Shown here one piece after another: positions 21,966-35,069 of a DNA stretch of 64,000 bases; positions within the stretch are counted from its first letter, which is position 1; each line of letters starts with the position of its first letter. The notes below the pieces were generated by a model. It saw only the letters and a list, made by a program, of their open reading frames with translations. It ran no database searches and was not told the origin of the DNA. This stretch comes from Pegea sp. RAD2-039 (taxonomy: Eukaryota; Chordata; Thaliacea; Salpida; Salpidae), in the NCBI GenBank assembly GCA_034620365.1, contig JAQGEQ010000345.1, positions 1 through 64,000 on the forward strand, in the 5' to 3' direction. Position numbers and translations under genes: made by a program.

Positions 21966-23699
21966 TGAGTACATGATCTGCTAAATAACATAAAACAAAT
22001 GCATATCAGAATTTATATCACACTACATAATCCAGCAAAATTTATTGAGAACTGCTTAAATATATTACTATTAGGGTTATTAGAAAATACTATAATTAAA
22101 TGTAACATGCACTAAAACAAGTTCTCATTATATGTAAAAATATAATAGAAACTGTAGATCACTAGCTTATTAATATCTCTACTCAGATTATGATCTTTTT
22201 TCTAACATTCAATAAATGATAAGATATATATCGTATAACTAAATGTTGATTAAACTAAAAATTTAATAATTGAGCCTTATTAGGCAAGTGAAATTAACAG
22301 TTATTATATTACTTATTAGTTATACTACTTTTCATTAAATTTTATTTCAATTTCTACAGCTCATTTATGTATTAGTATGATTGAATAAATTTAAAACAAT
22401 TTTAGCCTTTAAATTATAATGTTTTGTTTTTTAAATTAATTCAAAATATTATCTACACAAAATAACTTGTAAAAACTAGTCTTATAAATAAAATTTGACA
22501 AAGACTGTTATTTAAATAAGCATGATTTTTATTAGAATAATAACTGAACAATTGAGTTTTTGATAAAAATACTGACCTTCATTAAGCAAGCAGTAGCCAG
22601 TAGACTTATGATTACGATTGAAATATTATAAATATATTATGTATTGAAGTTTACGCTTCAGTAACTTACTATCATAAGCTTCATATACCAGTTAACAGCT
22701 TTGATATTTCATAAGTAGCTCATATAAAAATCCAAATACGATAAACATATTTGCTCAGGAAATACAAGTTTGAATACTAAATTAAATATACTTTTTAATC
22801 GATTCACATTAATTGATGACATTTTATTTACATGAAATATATATAATTTAATTTGAAAAATAATTCTGTGAGACCTTTAAATATTACAGATACTTGACCA
22901 ATTTTTTATCGTGTGCTACTAAAAGCAGGTAAGCTCTCAAAAGCTTGTTTTTAAAACAAATTATTACTTTCTAAACAAGCTATCAGTTTCTTGGGATATA
23001 TATTTCCACAGTTTTTTCTATCTTTGTTTTTAAAAGATTGTTTTTACCAATTATCAATAAAAGATTATCCTTATTATTATCTCATTATTATTAAACTTTG
23101 TCAATAAAGACTATTTTATTTCCAAATTCTTAACGTCAGAGTTGAATGATAACAATAACAATAATTGCTTGATTGAAAACATTTTCAAAAAATTAAGCTT
23201 TAATATAAATCCTTTAAAACAAAATGATCTAGCAATATTCAAGTTGTTAATTTTGATGTTTTAGTCTTATAATTGTTTGATTACAAAAAAGATTACATAT
23301 TTTTTATGAAACTTTTAATAGACTTATATTATTGTTACCTATAGAAAAATTTTTAAAGTATTTTTCGAAAATAAGTAGAAACATTTTCTCAATTTTAGCA
23401 GAGAAATTTCATTTCTAAGAACCTTTCTTCCATTTTAAGATTACTCCAGACTAAAAAGTATACCTCTTGTATAAATGAACTTTTGAACAACAAAATTCGA
23501 TAATACTATCAACAACCTATTTGTTTTCGATCAAAATATTTTTATGTATCCTCTTGCTTATGACTTGAACAGTTTTAGTAAAACTGTCTACTGTTTCTTT
23601 ACTCACTAGATACATTATCTGAAAATCCAATGAAGTACAACTACTTATTTTCATAAATTTTATTATAGAATATCGATATTTTATCAATCAAATAAAAGT

Positions 23700-23724
23700 T
23701 TAAATCTAAATCTAAATCTAAATG
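23700..23724. repeat. Short (TAAATC)n microsatellite
   Basis: Four tandem copies of a TAAATC hexamer; the paralogous position near 31,070 has two. Confidence 0.6.
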
Positions 23725-23810
23725 AAAATACAACTATTTATCATTTTGGTAGATTTATTCAGATGATGAAAACAACTCTTAGTAAACATTAAAAGGAACG
23801 TTTCAATCAT

Positions 23811-25422
23811 TTAGGTTGCTACTCCATTACTTTCTGTCTTGTCAGAGTTGTCACATCCTTGCATTACCTCGAACTGCTCTCCAGCCATAAAAAACCTGCG
23901 CTTCTTAGACTGGATGAGACATTCCACCACAATAAGAGCCACATTAGATATGCTGGATTTCTAAATAAAACAAAGTATCGCTTGTTATGATATGTTGAAG
24001 TATAATTTGTACAAAGTGATATTTTAATTCAATACATTTTTGTTTTAATTGTTTACAGTTTTGATTCAGTTTTTAAAATTGAAACTTTTTGCAGACTTAC
24101 ATAAGCCAAGTATTCTTCGTATACATTTTTAAATTCAGTTCTTCCTTGGCGCTGTGTAACTACAGCTCCGTTGACCTTCTTGAATAATGATAATAAACTA
24201 CTGTATGTTTCATCATCAATATCTACCACTGGAATGTTTCCATTCAAAACCAGTAAATAACTCTCAAATCTGATAAAATTTGTTTAAAATTAGTTATGAT
24301 CATAATCAAATTTGAAGAAAGTTTTTAAGATAAAATCTTACTCAATCTTTTTCATGAATCCTATTCCGTCACAAGTTGTACAGGCAGTACAATGTGTCTT
24401 TCCTCTTTCTTCAGTTCTATTGTGATATTTTTATTTTTATGTGTTAATTGAAGCTTAAAACATGCATATATTTTTTAAGCTATCAAAATAATTGTAAAAA
24501 AATTTGATTTGACAATACACCTAATTTCTAACTTACAATTTTCACTGCAACATTTATTACAAAGTTATTTTATTTTGTAGACTTACAATATTTGGCAATG
24601 GTTACAGGAAGCACAAAATATCTCACCGCCCCAAAACAAGACTAAGTCCTTTAGAGAAAATTATATCTTTAGGATCAGTTAAAAACATTTACTAAAAATG
24701 AAACTCACCACTTTATTAACTACAAGACAATGCTCACAACGGTAGCAGATATCGTTAATCTTATTGACAAAACCAAGACCAAAACAGCTGAAATGAAAAA
24801 GCATATTTTAATTTATCAGTTTTTCATCAATTATTATCAGTTTGGCTATTACTTCTTATCTTTAAAATATGCCATACTTACACAGTACACTTAATTTCCT
24901 CGACTGATTTAATATATGTCCCTTCTCTTAAATCTTTTATAAATTTTAACTCATTTCTTGTCACCAATACACTCCAGCTGGTAATCGTTGATTCCTAAAA
25001 TAATGTTTAACTCTGTCAATGATCAAGATGAAAACAAAAGTAGACTAACCCGCTGGATGTAGCATTGCATGATACTTTGTACTTGTATATCATCAAAAGT
25101 TAGCCGATTCATGTGGAACTTTAAAAGCAGCTCCAGAACTTGCAGATAGTTTAGATTAGGCTTTATACTGAAGACAATTATTGTTAGTTGAATGTAACTT
25201 ATGCTAGAAACTATACAAAAGCAAATTTTCTCACCTTAATGCACCACTTTCTTGCAAGTATCTTCTAACATTATCCTTCTCATCCTCCAATTGTTCACTA
25301 GTTAAAATTTTTGAACTTTCATCCGAATTGAATTCACTTCCAGCCTCCAAACTGAAATCATTTTTAGGCTCCAAGCTTAATCTATTTCTAGATTCCAAGC
25401 ATGATTCATTTTTTTCCGTCAT
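23811..25422 (-). CDS. SSUH2-like Cys-rich (DnaJ-type zinc finger) protein, paralog 1
   Basis: Eight exons: 25,422-25,235, 25,167-25,050, 24,994-24,882, 24,787-24,709, 24,648-24,587, 24,416-24,342, 24,269-24,101 and 23,960-23,811, giving 317 residues. All junctions are GT-AG and in phase. Residues 1 to about 50 are acidic and low in complexity. The centre has paired CxxC motifs: CTVCFGLG (138-145), CYRCEHC (154-160), CASCNHC (178-184), and C196 with CTTCDGIG (199-206), resembling the CxxCxGxG zinc-binding repeats of DnaJ and of SSUH2 proteins. The C-terminal segment (NVALIVVE ... RRFFMAGEQFEVM) resembles the end of SSUH2 proteins (LTEVHY...G.....VYA). SSUH2 family function is poorly known (implicated in dentin formation in mammals). 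The two middle motifs lack the glycines of the DnaJ pattern. AATAAA lies at 23,754-23,759 on the complement. Confidence 0.75.
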
Positions 25423-26234
25423 TTTCTTAAACTACCAGTAGTCAGCTTATAGCTATTTTCAATAAAAGATCAGGTAAACTTGAAATATATTATAAAATGA
25501 ATACTCAACAAGTGAAAGAAAAATACTTTTTTAAGACTGTAGTAAACTAACTGAACATTTTGTATAAGACTCAAAGCACTTCTCACTTCTGTCAACTTAT
25601 TAAATTTAATGAAAAGTTAAAAATAATTAACTGGTAAAAGTCAGTCAAGAAGAAATCCCTCAAAAATTACAGCTAAGTAGTTTTTAATCTACCTTAAGGT
25701 TATACCAATGATAAATGTCATTACAAATTATTAAACTTAGGTTTAATAGTAGATTTCATTTTTTGATTATACAAAAAAAGAATTACATTCTCTCGTTTAA
25801 TATGGCTTTTTAAGAATTCCCTATAAAGAAACTGTAAGCTAATTATTATATCAAGTTTGTTTTTGTTATAATTAATTTGTATGACCAGCTGTATTATAAC
25901 CTTGAAATAAAATAAATGAATAATTATGTTTTACAATTTTACAATAAGTTTTTTAATAAGTTTAACGAAATTACAGCATTGACATTTTCTAAAGTTGAAA
26001 TTTACTTATAAAAGGTCAGAAATTATCTTATTATCTTATTAACATCGACTAACAATACATATGTGATGATGGTAGTTGTTTTTATAATAAAAATTACTTA
26101 GATGTTTAAAAAGCATGCAGTTCAGAACTTTCTCCACTAGACTATGCAATAAAAAAGAAAGTTATTTTTAGTAAAAACTGTCCTGTATTTTGATATAAAG
26201 ATAAGGTTATCTGATAAATAAATTTTAGACTCAA

Positions 26235-28895
26235 ATGTAATAGAAACATAACTCATATTAACTGTATATCAATTAAGTATTTGCTGTAACTTATATACTC
26301 AAATATTTTCTAATTCTAAATTATAGCTATTAGTATATTTAAAAAACTCCGAAAGTTGGCAACAACATTGCAATTTTTGTTATTAAAGAAATTATTATTT
26401 TGATTTTCTATTATTGCTGAAAACAATTTAAGGAATCTGATAGTTAAAACTTTCTGGTTTTATAATAAATGTTTTTTTTTTAATATACAAGACTTTAAAT
26501 CAACATTAAAGATTAAAAAATATTTTTTTTCTTAGCTAAACTTTCTGAATTTTTTGAATTATCTAATAAGAAAAATTATATTATATGTTTTAAATCTACT
26601 TTCAGATAATAGATTTCCTTAACTTCATCTAATTTTTTTAATATAATTTTCGTTAAAAAGTATTTTTATTTATCTCTGTGCATAAGATCTTATCAAAATA
26701 AATGCACATAAACAAATTGTTGTTTGAAATTATATTTTCCAGCTTTTTAAAAACTTAAAAGATTAAAATTAACTAGTAAGTGATTTCTATTTTGTGTTGA
26801 TGAATTCAAATTATTTTTTCAGATCTCAGCTTTCAGAACTGTTTGATTAATGAACGAGTGAATTAACTTTATAGAAAGAATCACAAATCAATAATGTGCT
26901 TGCAACAACAAAATGCAGAAAATGATCAAATTTTTTTTTATACTAATTTGACAACTTTTAACACGAAAATCTTTGTTAATTACATTTAATTGTATTTAAC
27001 CTAACAATTTTTTATTCTATTTACAATCTTTGCATCTTTCTAAAATGTATTTTCTTTATTTAAACAGTACTTTAGATTGTTTTACATTTACAAGAAGTTT
27101 ACAAAAAATTAAATACTTCCTTTTACCTGCAAAACTCACATGTAGAAAGTGTAATAGACTTGGATATGAAAATAAATAATAGGTTGTCGCATAAGTAGAT
27201 TCAAGTTGATGACAATGCCCATGGCATAACCTAAGCAGCTAAACATTTATTTTTTGACCGGCTTTATATACTGTCTACATGAATGCTTTAAATCTGAAGT
27301 CGGAAGCCGCAACAAGTTGGAGAGATACAAGCCTTACTATATAAGAGTGTAAATAATTTCTTGTAAATTGTAGCTACTTTAGTATATGGCGATACAATCA
27401 AAGAGGCAATCATATTGAACATCATATTTCTATAAAATATATATTTTCATTAGTTTAATTGTAGATTTTTGTTTAATACATAAAGTATTTAAAACAAAAC
27501 ATTTTACTTCTTTTTCTGAAAGCATTTAGTAAATTTACTTTAATCCATTACTATATAAATTTATTAATTACTATTTTAAAATTCATTTTAATAAAATGAT
27601 ACTTCAAATTCTAAGCAACTATCTTAAACCTGAAAATAACAAATGACAAAGGACCTATTATTATGAACAATGATTTTTAATATTGCTACGTCCTGCATAA
27701 AACTTTAGACTGCCTTAGGTCAATTGGAAGTTAAATTGCTAATTCACTGATCTACACAAAATGATCAACATATTTTCATTTTTGATGAAATTTTTGTTTT
27801 GTACCCTTTTTTATGTCCGATTATTCTTGTAGTTTTCCAATTCTTCACTCTCTTTTAAGATCAGCTATTTATGTATTTTAATCTCACACATCTTATTCAG
27901 CTCCTTCAAAATAGTCTTACACTTTTATGTAAAGTTGTATTGGGTTCAGCGGGTGAAATCAAAACTTATTTAGTTTTAATATCTTAAGTAGTAAATACAG
28001 CTTCATAGATAGTTTAATGGGTATAAATTATTGAACTAAAAAATGTTTTTTTTAATAGTAAGTATTTTAAAATTGGGCGCCATTACACTCTATTTTGTTT
28101 AAATTTTTCCTAAGGATTGCAGAATACTTTTCTATAACAAAAAGATAATATTAACTTTTAAAGTTACATATACAAACCTTTAGTCAAACAAATATTGTTA
28201 TATGCTCTAAATTTAAGATAATAATTTGTTCCTTAAATTAGAAAGTTCCTTTTCATCCTAAATAAGAAATTTAAATTCTTCAAAATATTATCTGGACTTT
28301 AAACTCAAAGATGATTAAAAATTTCAGTCTTGGAAATTAAATTATGAATATGATATATAATATAATAAGAATATTGAAACAACTTAAGAAGAAGTTTTAA
28401 ATAGAGCAAAAAGAAACTTTTAAAAAGTGTTTTAATTATTTCAAGTGCTTAAGGTTGGTCAACAGAAGTCAATTTGTTTACTTCTATAGAAAATAAATAA
28501 TATTTTATACCCTGGAAGAAATATTTTTAGTTTATTTTATATTATTTAACCATTATAAAAAATAATAAAAATAATATCAACCAAATCAAACTTACGCAAT
28601 TAAAAATATAAAACAAAATTAAAGCCTTTTTTAATACTATTTCATCATCTTTTTTTCACAATTTGAAATACAACAGAATTTTATTTTACTCAACTTAGCA
28701 AAGTATTTGCTAAAAATTATTATTGCTAACTAAAAGAACAACTTTTTAGTTTAAAAAAATACATAAAAAAACAAGTTCTGATGTTTATCAGTAAGTCCCT
28801 TGAATCATCAGAACATCTTGAATCTCATTGAGTTCTCATCAGAATTAATACCATACCAAACAATGCAGCACACGTATATTGATAACTGTATAAAT
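26235..28895. other. AT-rich spacer between the two duplication halves
   Basis: No exon recognised. A GC-richer patch at about 27,180-27,350 (contains AAGTCGGAAGCCGCAACAAG) is unlike its surroundings but matches no element that I can name. Confidence 0.4.
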
Positions 28896-28899
28896 AAAT

Positions 28900-31800
28900 A
28901 TATGGTGTGAATAATTGTATTTTAAACTACAAATTTAATGATTAAATATTAATAAGTAAGTTTAATTAACAGTTAATGGAGTATAAAATTTTCAATAGTT
29001 TTTATTGTAATCTCTATAGCTATTTTCCATGTTAGTATAACTAAACAGTTATAAAATAATGAAATACGAGTTATCAAATATTTTTAGCCTTTAATTCACA
29101 ATGTTTTGCAATTTGAATTGTTGCAAGCTATTATCAATACAAGATAAGTTACAGTGTTTAAAAAAAGGTATTCAACTATTTTTTAGAATAATATTTGACC
29201 AAAAAGCTATTTAACAAAACATGATTTTTATCAAAATAATAATTGAACATAAGAATTATTGATTAAAATATTCACCTTCATTAGCAAGTAGTAGCCAGTA
29301 GACTTATGATTACGATTGATTAATGATTATGTTTTAAAATTTACCCTTCAGTTAGGATCTTACAGCTTTGGTAGCTCATAGATAGCTCTTACAGAAATCC
29401 AATCACCACAAAACATATTTTGTCAAAACATAAAAAATATAGTTTCCTTTGCTGGTCGGTAAAATTAGCAATAATTTATAGTTCCATTTACGATTTTGTA
29501 TACTTCATTTTCACCCAAAATAAAAAATCAACTCTCTTCTGCTAATTGAGCTTAATTTATAAATGATCATAATATGTACCCAAATCATTAATTAAATTGA
29601 AATTGAATTTAGCCCATGTGTTATGGGCTTGCTGTTTGTATACTTGAAATTATTTTTTAAGTGATTTTTATTTATTCAAAGTAGCATTATTAGATGTTGA
29701 CATTAAAAATTTTGGTTAAAAACTAATTTTTTTGTTTAATTTTAAACATCACGATTGCCAAATCCAATTTGGAATTGCTTAAATTGAAAAAATACTAGCG
29801 TTAGAATGCCTTAATAAACTTAAATTATACTAATAAAGACATAAAAATAAATTTAATAGAACTATTAGTAACTTTAAGAGAGATTATAAGTAAAGTTTTT
29901 TAGGGTTTAATATAAGGTTTTGCTAGATTTAAAACAATTTTCCTTTTTAAATTAAAGATAAATTTTGGATAAATTTTAAGACATTACAAAGTTGGTAAAA
30001 TCTGTTCGTGTGCCATTAGAAGTGAATAATTTTTAAAAAGTCTAAATCTAGAATGGTGGTATCTTCTGGTTAAACAAATTTTCATAATAAAAGTTTACTT
30101 AGACTAGAAATTAAATTGATAAATTTTTAAAATGTTGAAATATCACTTTTGAAAATGAATTACAAAATTTTGAAAACAAATATAAATGTATTCTCTATAT
30201 GTTTTGTTCACTGATAAACTTTCAAATTAATTTTAAAATTTTAGGATTAAGTCTTTTCATAAATTTCAATTTTGTTTGTACAAAATAAGGTTTTGAAAAC
30301 TAATCTTTAACCAATAAATTGATGCTACTAAAAACCGTTTAATTTTTAGGTTTCCATTCCAATTTAGAAGTGGAATGTTAACAATTTTGGAAAAATTTTA
30401 ATTTATACAAATATCATTCTTACAAATATCAGTTTCCAAGATTTATATGAATTTTCATATTAGTTTTCTTCTTTGTTCTACAATCTTTACCAGTAAACTT
30501 GCTCAATGAGTAAATAATCAATTTTTTCAAAGAAATAACTTCAGAATCAAATTATTAAAAGAACAAAAATCGCTTGATTGAAAGCATTTTCAAAAAATTA
30601 ACTATTGAATAAACAAGCTTTAAAACAAACTGTGTTAGTAACAGCATTATCATAAGATATAAATATTTTGATGTCAGGGCTTGAAAAGGTTTTTGATTAA
30701 TGACATGAGTAAATACATAATCTATGAAACTTTTTTGGAATCATACAAATTTCCACCATAAAAGTAGACTTCAAGGGAAATTTGTTTAGTTTCAAAATTA
30801 CTCCAGACTAAAAAGTATACTATTTGTAAACTTGAATTGATGAGCAACAAAATTCGATAATACTAAGTATCAACAACCTATTTGTTTTCGATCAAAATAT
30901 TTTTATGTATCCTCTTGCTTATTACTTGAACAGTTTTAGTAAAACTGTCTACTGTTTCTTTACTCACTAGATACATTATCTAAAAATCCAATCAAAGTAC
31001 AACTACTTATTTTCATTAAATTTATTATAGAATACTGATATTTTATCAATGAAAGAAATTTGTAAGTCTAAATCTAAATGAAAATACAAATACAAATATT
31101 TTTCTTTTTGGTAGATTTATTCAGATGATGAATAAAACTCTTAGTAAACAGTAAAAGGAACGTTTCGTTAATTTAGATTCCTTTTCCACTACTTTCTGTC
31201 GCGTCAGGGTTGTCACATCCTTGCATAATCTGGAAGTCTTCGCCAATGATCCAAAATCTGCGCTTCTTAGACTGAATGAGGCATTCAACTACCGTAACAG
31301 CAACATTAGATATGCTGGATTTCTAAATAAAACAAAATATCGTTTCTTATGATATGTTGAAGTAAAATTTGTACAAAGTGATATTTTAATTCAATACATT
31401 TTTGTTTTAATTGTTTACAGTTTTGATTCAGTTTTCAAATTGAGACTTTTTGTATATTTTAACTTACATATGCCATGTATTCTTCGTATACATTTTTAAA
31501 TTCAGTTTTTCCTTGGCGCTTAACCAGTATTTTTGCTTCGGCTTTCTTGAATAACGATAACAAAGTACCGTATTTTTCATCATCTTTATCTACCACTGGA
31601 ATGTTTCCATTCAAAACCAAAGAAAGACGCTCAAATCTGATAAAGTTTGTGAAAAATTAATTACTAGAAAATACTCAAATTAAAAAGAGTCTTAATGATA
31701 AAGTTAAAGAAAAAATCATACTCAATCTTTTTCAGGAATCCTTCCCCTTCGCAAGTTGTACAAACAGCACAATTTTTCTCCACAGTTTGTTCGGTTCTAT

Positions 31801-33510
31801 TGTGATAATTTTAGTTTTCGTGAGTTAATTAAATCTTAAACTATTCTTTTAAGTATCAAAATAATTTTAATAAATATTTTATTTTGATATTACAGCTAGT
31901 TTATCATTAGAGTTTGTATTGCAACATTACATTATAACAAAATTGTTATGTTTTGCAGACTTACAATATTTGGCAATGGCTACATGTTTCGCAAGAGATT
32001 TCAGAACCCCAAAAAAAGGCTAATCCCTTCAATAAAAATTGTATCCTTAGAATAAAATAAAAGCCATAACTACAATTAAAACTTACCACTCTTTTAACCA
32101 CAAGACATTGCTTACAACGGTAACAGGTATCGTTAACTCCACCGATAAAACCACGACTAAAACAGCTGAAATGAAAAAATACATATTTTGAATAATTAAT
32201 TTTTTCCAAATATTTATCAGCTAAATTTTTCTTCTTATCGTTTAAAGATTGTCATACTTACACAGTACACTTAATTTCGTCGACTGCATTGATATATGCT
32301 CCTTCTTGCAACTCTCCTATATATCTTAACTCGTTTCTTGTCACCAATACATTCCAGTAAGTAGCAGTTGATTCCTAAAATAATGTTTAACTCTGTCAAT
32401 GAACAAGATGAAAACAAGAGTAGACTAACCCGCTGGATGTAGCATTGCATAATTTGATTTACTTCTATATCCTTCATCGTAAACCAACCATTATGGAATC
32501 TTAAAAGCAATTCCCTTACTTGTGGAAGGGTAAGAGTTGGCTTCATACTGAAGAAAATTATTGTTATTTGAATATAATTTATGGCAGAAACTATACAAAT
32601 GCAAATTTTCTCACCTTAATGCACCACTTTCTTGCAAGTAATTTCGAACATGGTTTTTCTCCACCTCCAACTGTTCGCTTGTCAAAATTGTTGAGCTTTT
32701 ATCCGAACTGAACTGACATAGATGGTCCAATTTTAAATCACTTTCAGAATCAAAAGATGATTCATTTTTTTCCGTCATCTTCTTAAACTACCAGTAGTCA
32801 GCTTACAGCTATTTTCTATAAAAGATCTGTTAAACTTGAAATATATAATAAAATAAATACTCAACAAGTGAAAGAAAAATACTTTTTTAAGACTGTAGTA
32901 AACTAACTGAATATTTTGTATAAGACTCAAAGCACTTCTCACTTCTGTCAACTTATTAAATTAAATGAAAAGTTAAAAATAATTAACTGGTAGAAAGAAA
33001 TGAGCTTAACATTAGAGAAAAGAAGTTCTATTTATATATTTTAAGCTTCAAAACTAACGATAACAATCTTTTAGAATGATTAAGGTTAGGCTTGACAGTA
33101 GATTTTATTCTTTGATTATTAGAAAAAAGGATTCTCTCGTTTAATTTTACTTTAAAGAATTCCCCATATTGAAACTGTAAGCTAATGGTTGTGACAAGCA
33201 TTTTTTGCTGTTAATTATTTATTTAACTGTTTGTACTATAATCTAAAAATTAAAAATTTACCTACACATTCTATATCTCTTACAATAATTTTTAAACAAT
33301 TTAACAACATTTTGGCGTTTTTTTAATTCAAAAACTACGTTTAAGAGTTCAGTAATTATAACAACATTAACCAATATTCCATATTAAACGATATTAAAAG
33401 TTTTGATGCTAAAAATTGCTTAGATGTTTAAAAAGCACGCAGCTTAGATCTTTCCCTCATTAAATATAAAAATTATTTTTAGTAAGTACTGTATTGTTTT
33501 TCGGTTATCT
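28900..33510. repeat. Segmental duplication, right half (contains SSUH2-like gene 2)
   Basis: Direct-orientation copy of 22,240-26,230. Offset changes from about 6.7 kb at the left to about 7.35 kb around the gene, reflecting insertion of about 650 nt of AT-rich sequence, mostly between 29,330 and 30,790. The exons are by far the best conserved part. Confidence 0.75.
31173..32778 (-). CDS. SSUH2-like Cys-rich (DnaJ-type zinc finger) protein, paralog 2
   Basis: Eight exons: 32,778-32,615, 32,547-32,430, 32,374-32,262, 32,165-32,087, 32,026-31,965, 31,796-31,722, 31,636-31,468 and 31,322-31,173, giving 309 residues. Exons 2-8 have exactly the same lengths as in paralog 1; exon 1 is 24 nt shorter. 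Cysteine motifs are conserved, with changes between cysteines (CTVCFSRG, CYRCKQC, CETCSHC, CTTCEGEG); the first motif has lost its first glycine. Strongly conserved blocks include VLVTRNEL, LVLNGNIPVVD, TEFKNVYEEY, ECLIQSKKRRF and MQGCDN. Intact reading frame and equal exon lengths argue that both copies are under selection. The donor of exon 6 is GTATGA rather than GTAAGA. AATAAA lies at 31,116-31,121 on the complement. Confidence 0.75.
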
Positions 33511-33514
33511 GATA

Positions 33515-34825
33515 GATAAGTTTTCTACTCACTTCTCACAGCAAAACTTGGACCTTGTCGAAGGATAACGAAAATAAACTCATCATTTTTCTTTTTTGTT
33601 ATATATTACGTTTAACGTTACAGCAAAAGATTATAAGCGAAGAAATCTTGTAGTACAATGGTCTAACAATAATATACATCATGCTAAGCAAAGGCTTCGA
33701 CGGCTCAAACAAGTCCATTGCATAGATGATGGATATATCGTAAGACATCTGTAGTGAGGAGAGAACTACGAACATCCAAACACAAGACTGGCCTTTCTTT
33801 CTCATTTTTAAAGTTACCTGCAAGCGAGATATGAACTCTCTCAACATCAATACCAGTAATTGAGAGGAAACTGCGGAGGATTGCCTCAAATGGGTTCTAC
33901 CTCTTAAACAATTGAAGATGAAACAAGAAAAATCAGCTTTTAAGAAAAAAACCAATTCTAAAATTTTCATCTTTTTGTATCCAATGTACTTTGCTTTAGT
34001 TTTCGCTGTTGTACATTATTTTTATTATTATTACACGACTTCCCGTGTAAGTAGGTGACAACTAATCATAAAAATTATTGTTTGGTTACAGTATTTTAAA
34101 TGTATGTAGAACAACAAATATAGAATAATGATTGTATAGAGTTTATATCAATTAAAAAACGAAGTTTACAGCTTTTCACGGCTACTTCTTTCTTATTAAA
34201 AGATGAATTAAATGGTTTTATTTATTATACTTCTTAAATATCTTGAATTACTTCAAAGCTTTTAAACCAAACCAATTAATTAGTTTAAAGGAAGTCAGGC
34301 AATTGTTAGATCTTTTACAATTCACAGAAACTTTGATTTTTTTAAATCTACTTTTTTAGAATCATTGTACTTCAAACTTTGAAAAGCTTAAAAATAGTTT
34401 CAGTTTCTAGCAAGCTTAGCATAAGCTGCGGTCATGTAAAATTTGTCATGCTTGTATAGGTATTACTTAATATATAGGTTTTTTCATTTGATTTTTTATG
34501 ATGCCTTACAAGTCAAGTTTTTTTGAATGAGCAACTATTGTTTTAAATCTCAACTTGGCGAGTTCAAAATAAACAAATCAGTGTTTGATAACATGTTTTT
34601 TGTTTGCTTCTAACAATAAAGGTTTTTAGATACCAACTTATAACTTTTCATAAAATTCTCTTTGAAAATCGGTAATTAATAGGTTTTCACAGCTTAAGCA
34701 AAGTTTTAAATTGTTTTTTTAAGATTATATGCTATAAAGTGAGTTATAGAATCTTTACTTTATAGAAACTTTACTTCTCGACCAATCGAGTGTAAAAATC
34801 GTTTTATTTAACATTAATTGTTTAA
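33515..34825. other. Non-coding stretch with one unexplained ORF
   Basis: Largely AT-rich. A 123-codon minus-strand frame (33,599-33,970) is open in a somewhat GC-richer patch. Its hydrophobic Leu/Ile/Ser-rich sequence matches no family I recognise; it may be a decayed retroelement. Confidence 0.35.
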
Positions 34826-34829
34826 AAGA

Positions 34830-35035
34830 TGAACTCTGCTAATAGTTTGCTTTTGTTTGAGGAGAAGAAAGAGCTTTAGTATTATTACTATTATGCATGT
34901 TACTAAACAGTGATCCTAGAGATAACTCTGTAAAGCTTTACTCCTAAGGAAAATTTGATATGTATAAACAAACAAACAAAGCTATCATATTAATTTCATC
35001 TACTGTTTTGGACTACATAGCTAAGCCAAAAAAAA
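34830..35035 (+). repeat. Interspersed repeat R2, copy 1, adjoining the satellite
   Basis: Shares GAACTCTGCTAAT, GTTACT.AACA.TGA, CTCTGTA..GCTTTACT and CTA.CATATT blocks in the same order with 49,979-50,240 and 62,013-62,275. It ends about 35 nt before the first satellite unit. Confidence 0.55.
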
Positions 35036-35069
35036 TTGACAAAATAACTCACAAGTTGGCCTCAACACT

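Larger units (their letters stand above)
22240..26230. repeat. Segmental duplication, left half (contains SSUH2-like gene 1)
   Basis: Collinear with 28,900-33,510. Matching landmarks outside the genes include the AGTAGACTTATGATTACGAT block (22,595 and 29,297), the TGTATCCTCTTGC block (23,547 and 30,906), and the GATGTTTAAAAAGCA block (26,101 and 33,422). Non-coding parts have diverged with many indels, so the duplication is old. Confidence 0.75.

Noticed and set aside
26235-28895. Additional SSUH2-like copy between the two paralogs
   Set aside because: I looked for CxxC exon blocks and for the LNGNIPVVD or EFKNVYEEY motifs on the minus strand and found none.
33599-33970. 123-codon open frame on the minus strand
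   Set aside because: It is long for this composition, but it has no recognisable domain, no splice context and no homologue in the window. Kept only as an unexplained ORF, possibly a decayed retroelement.
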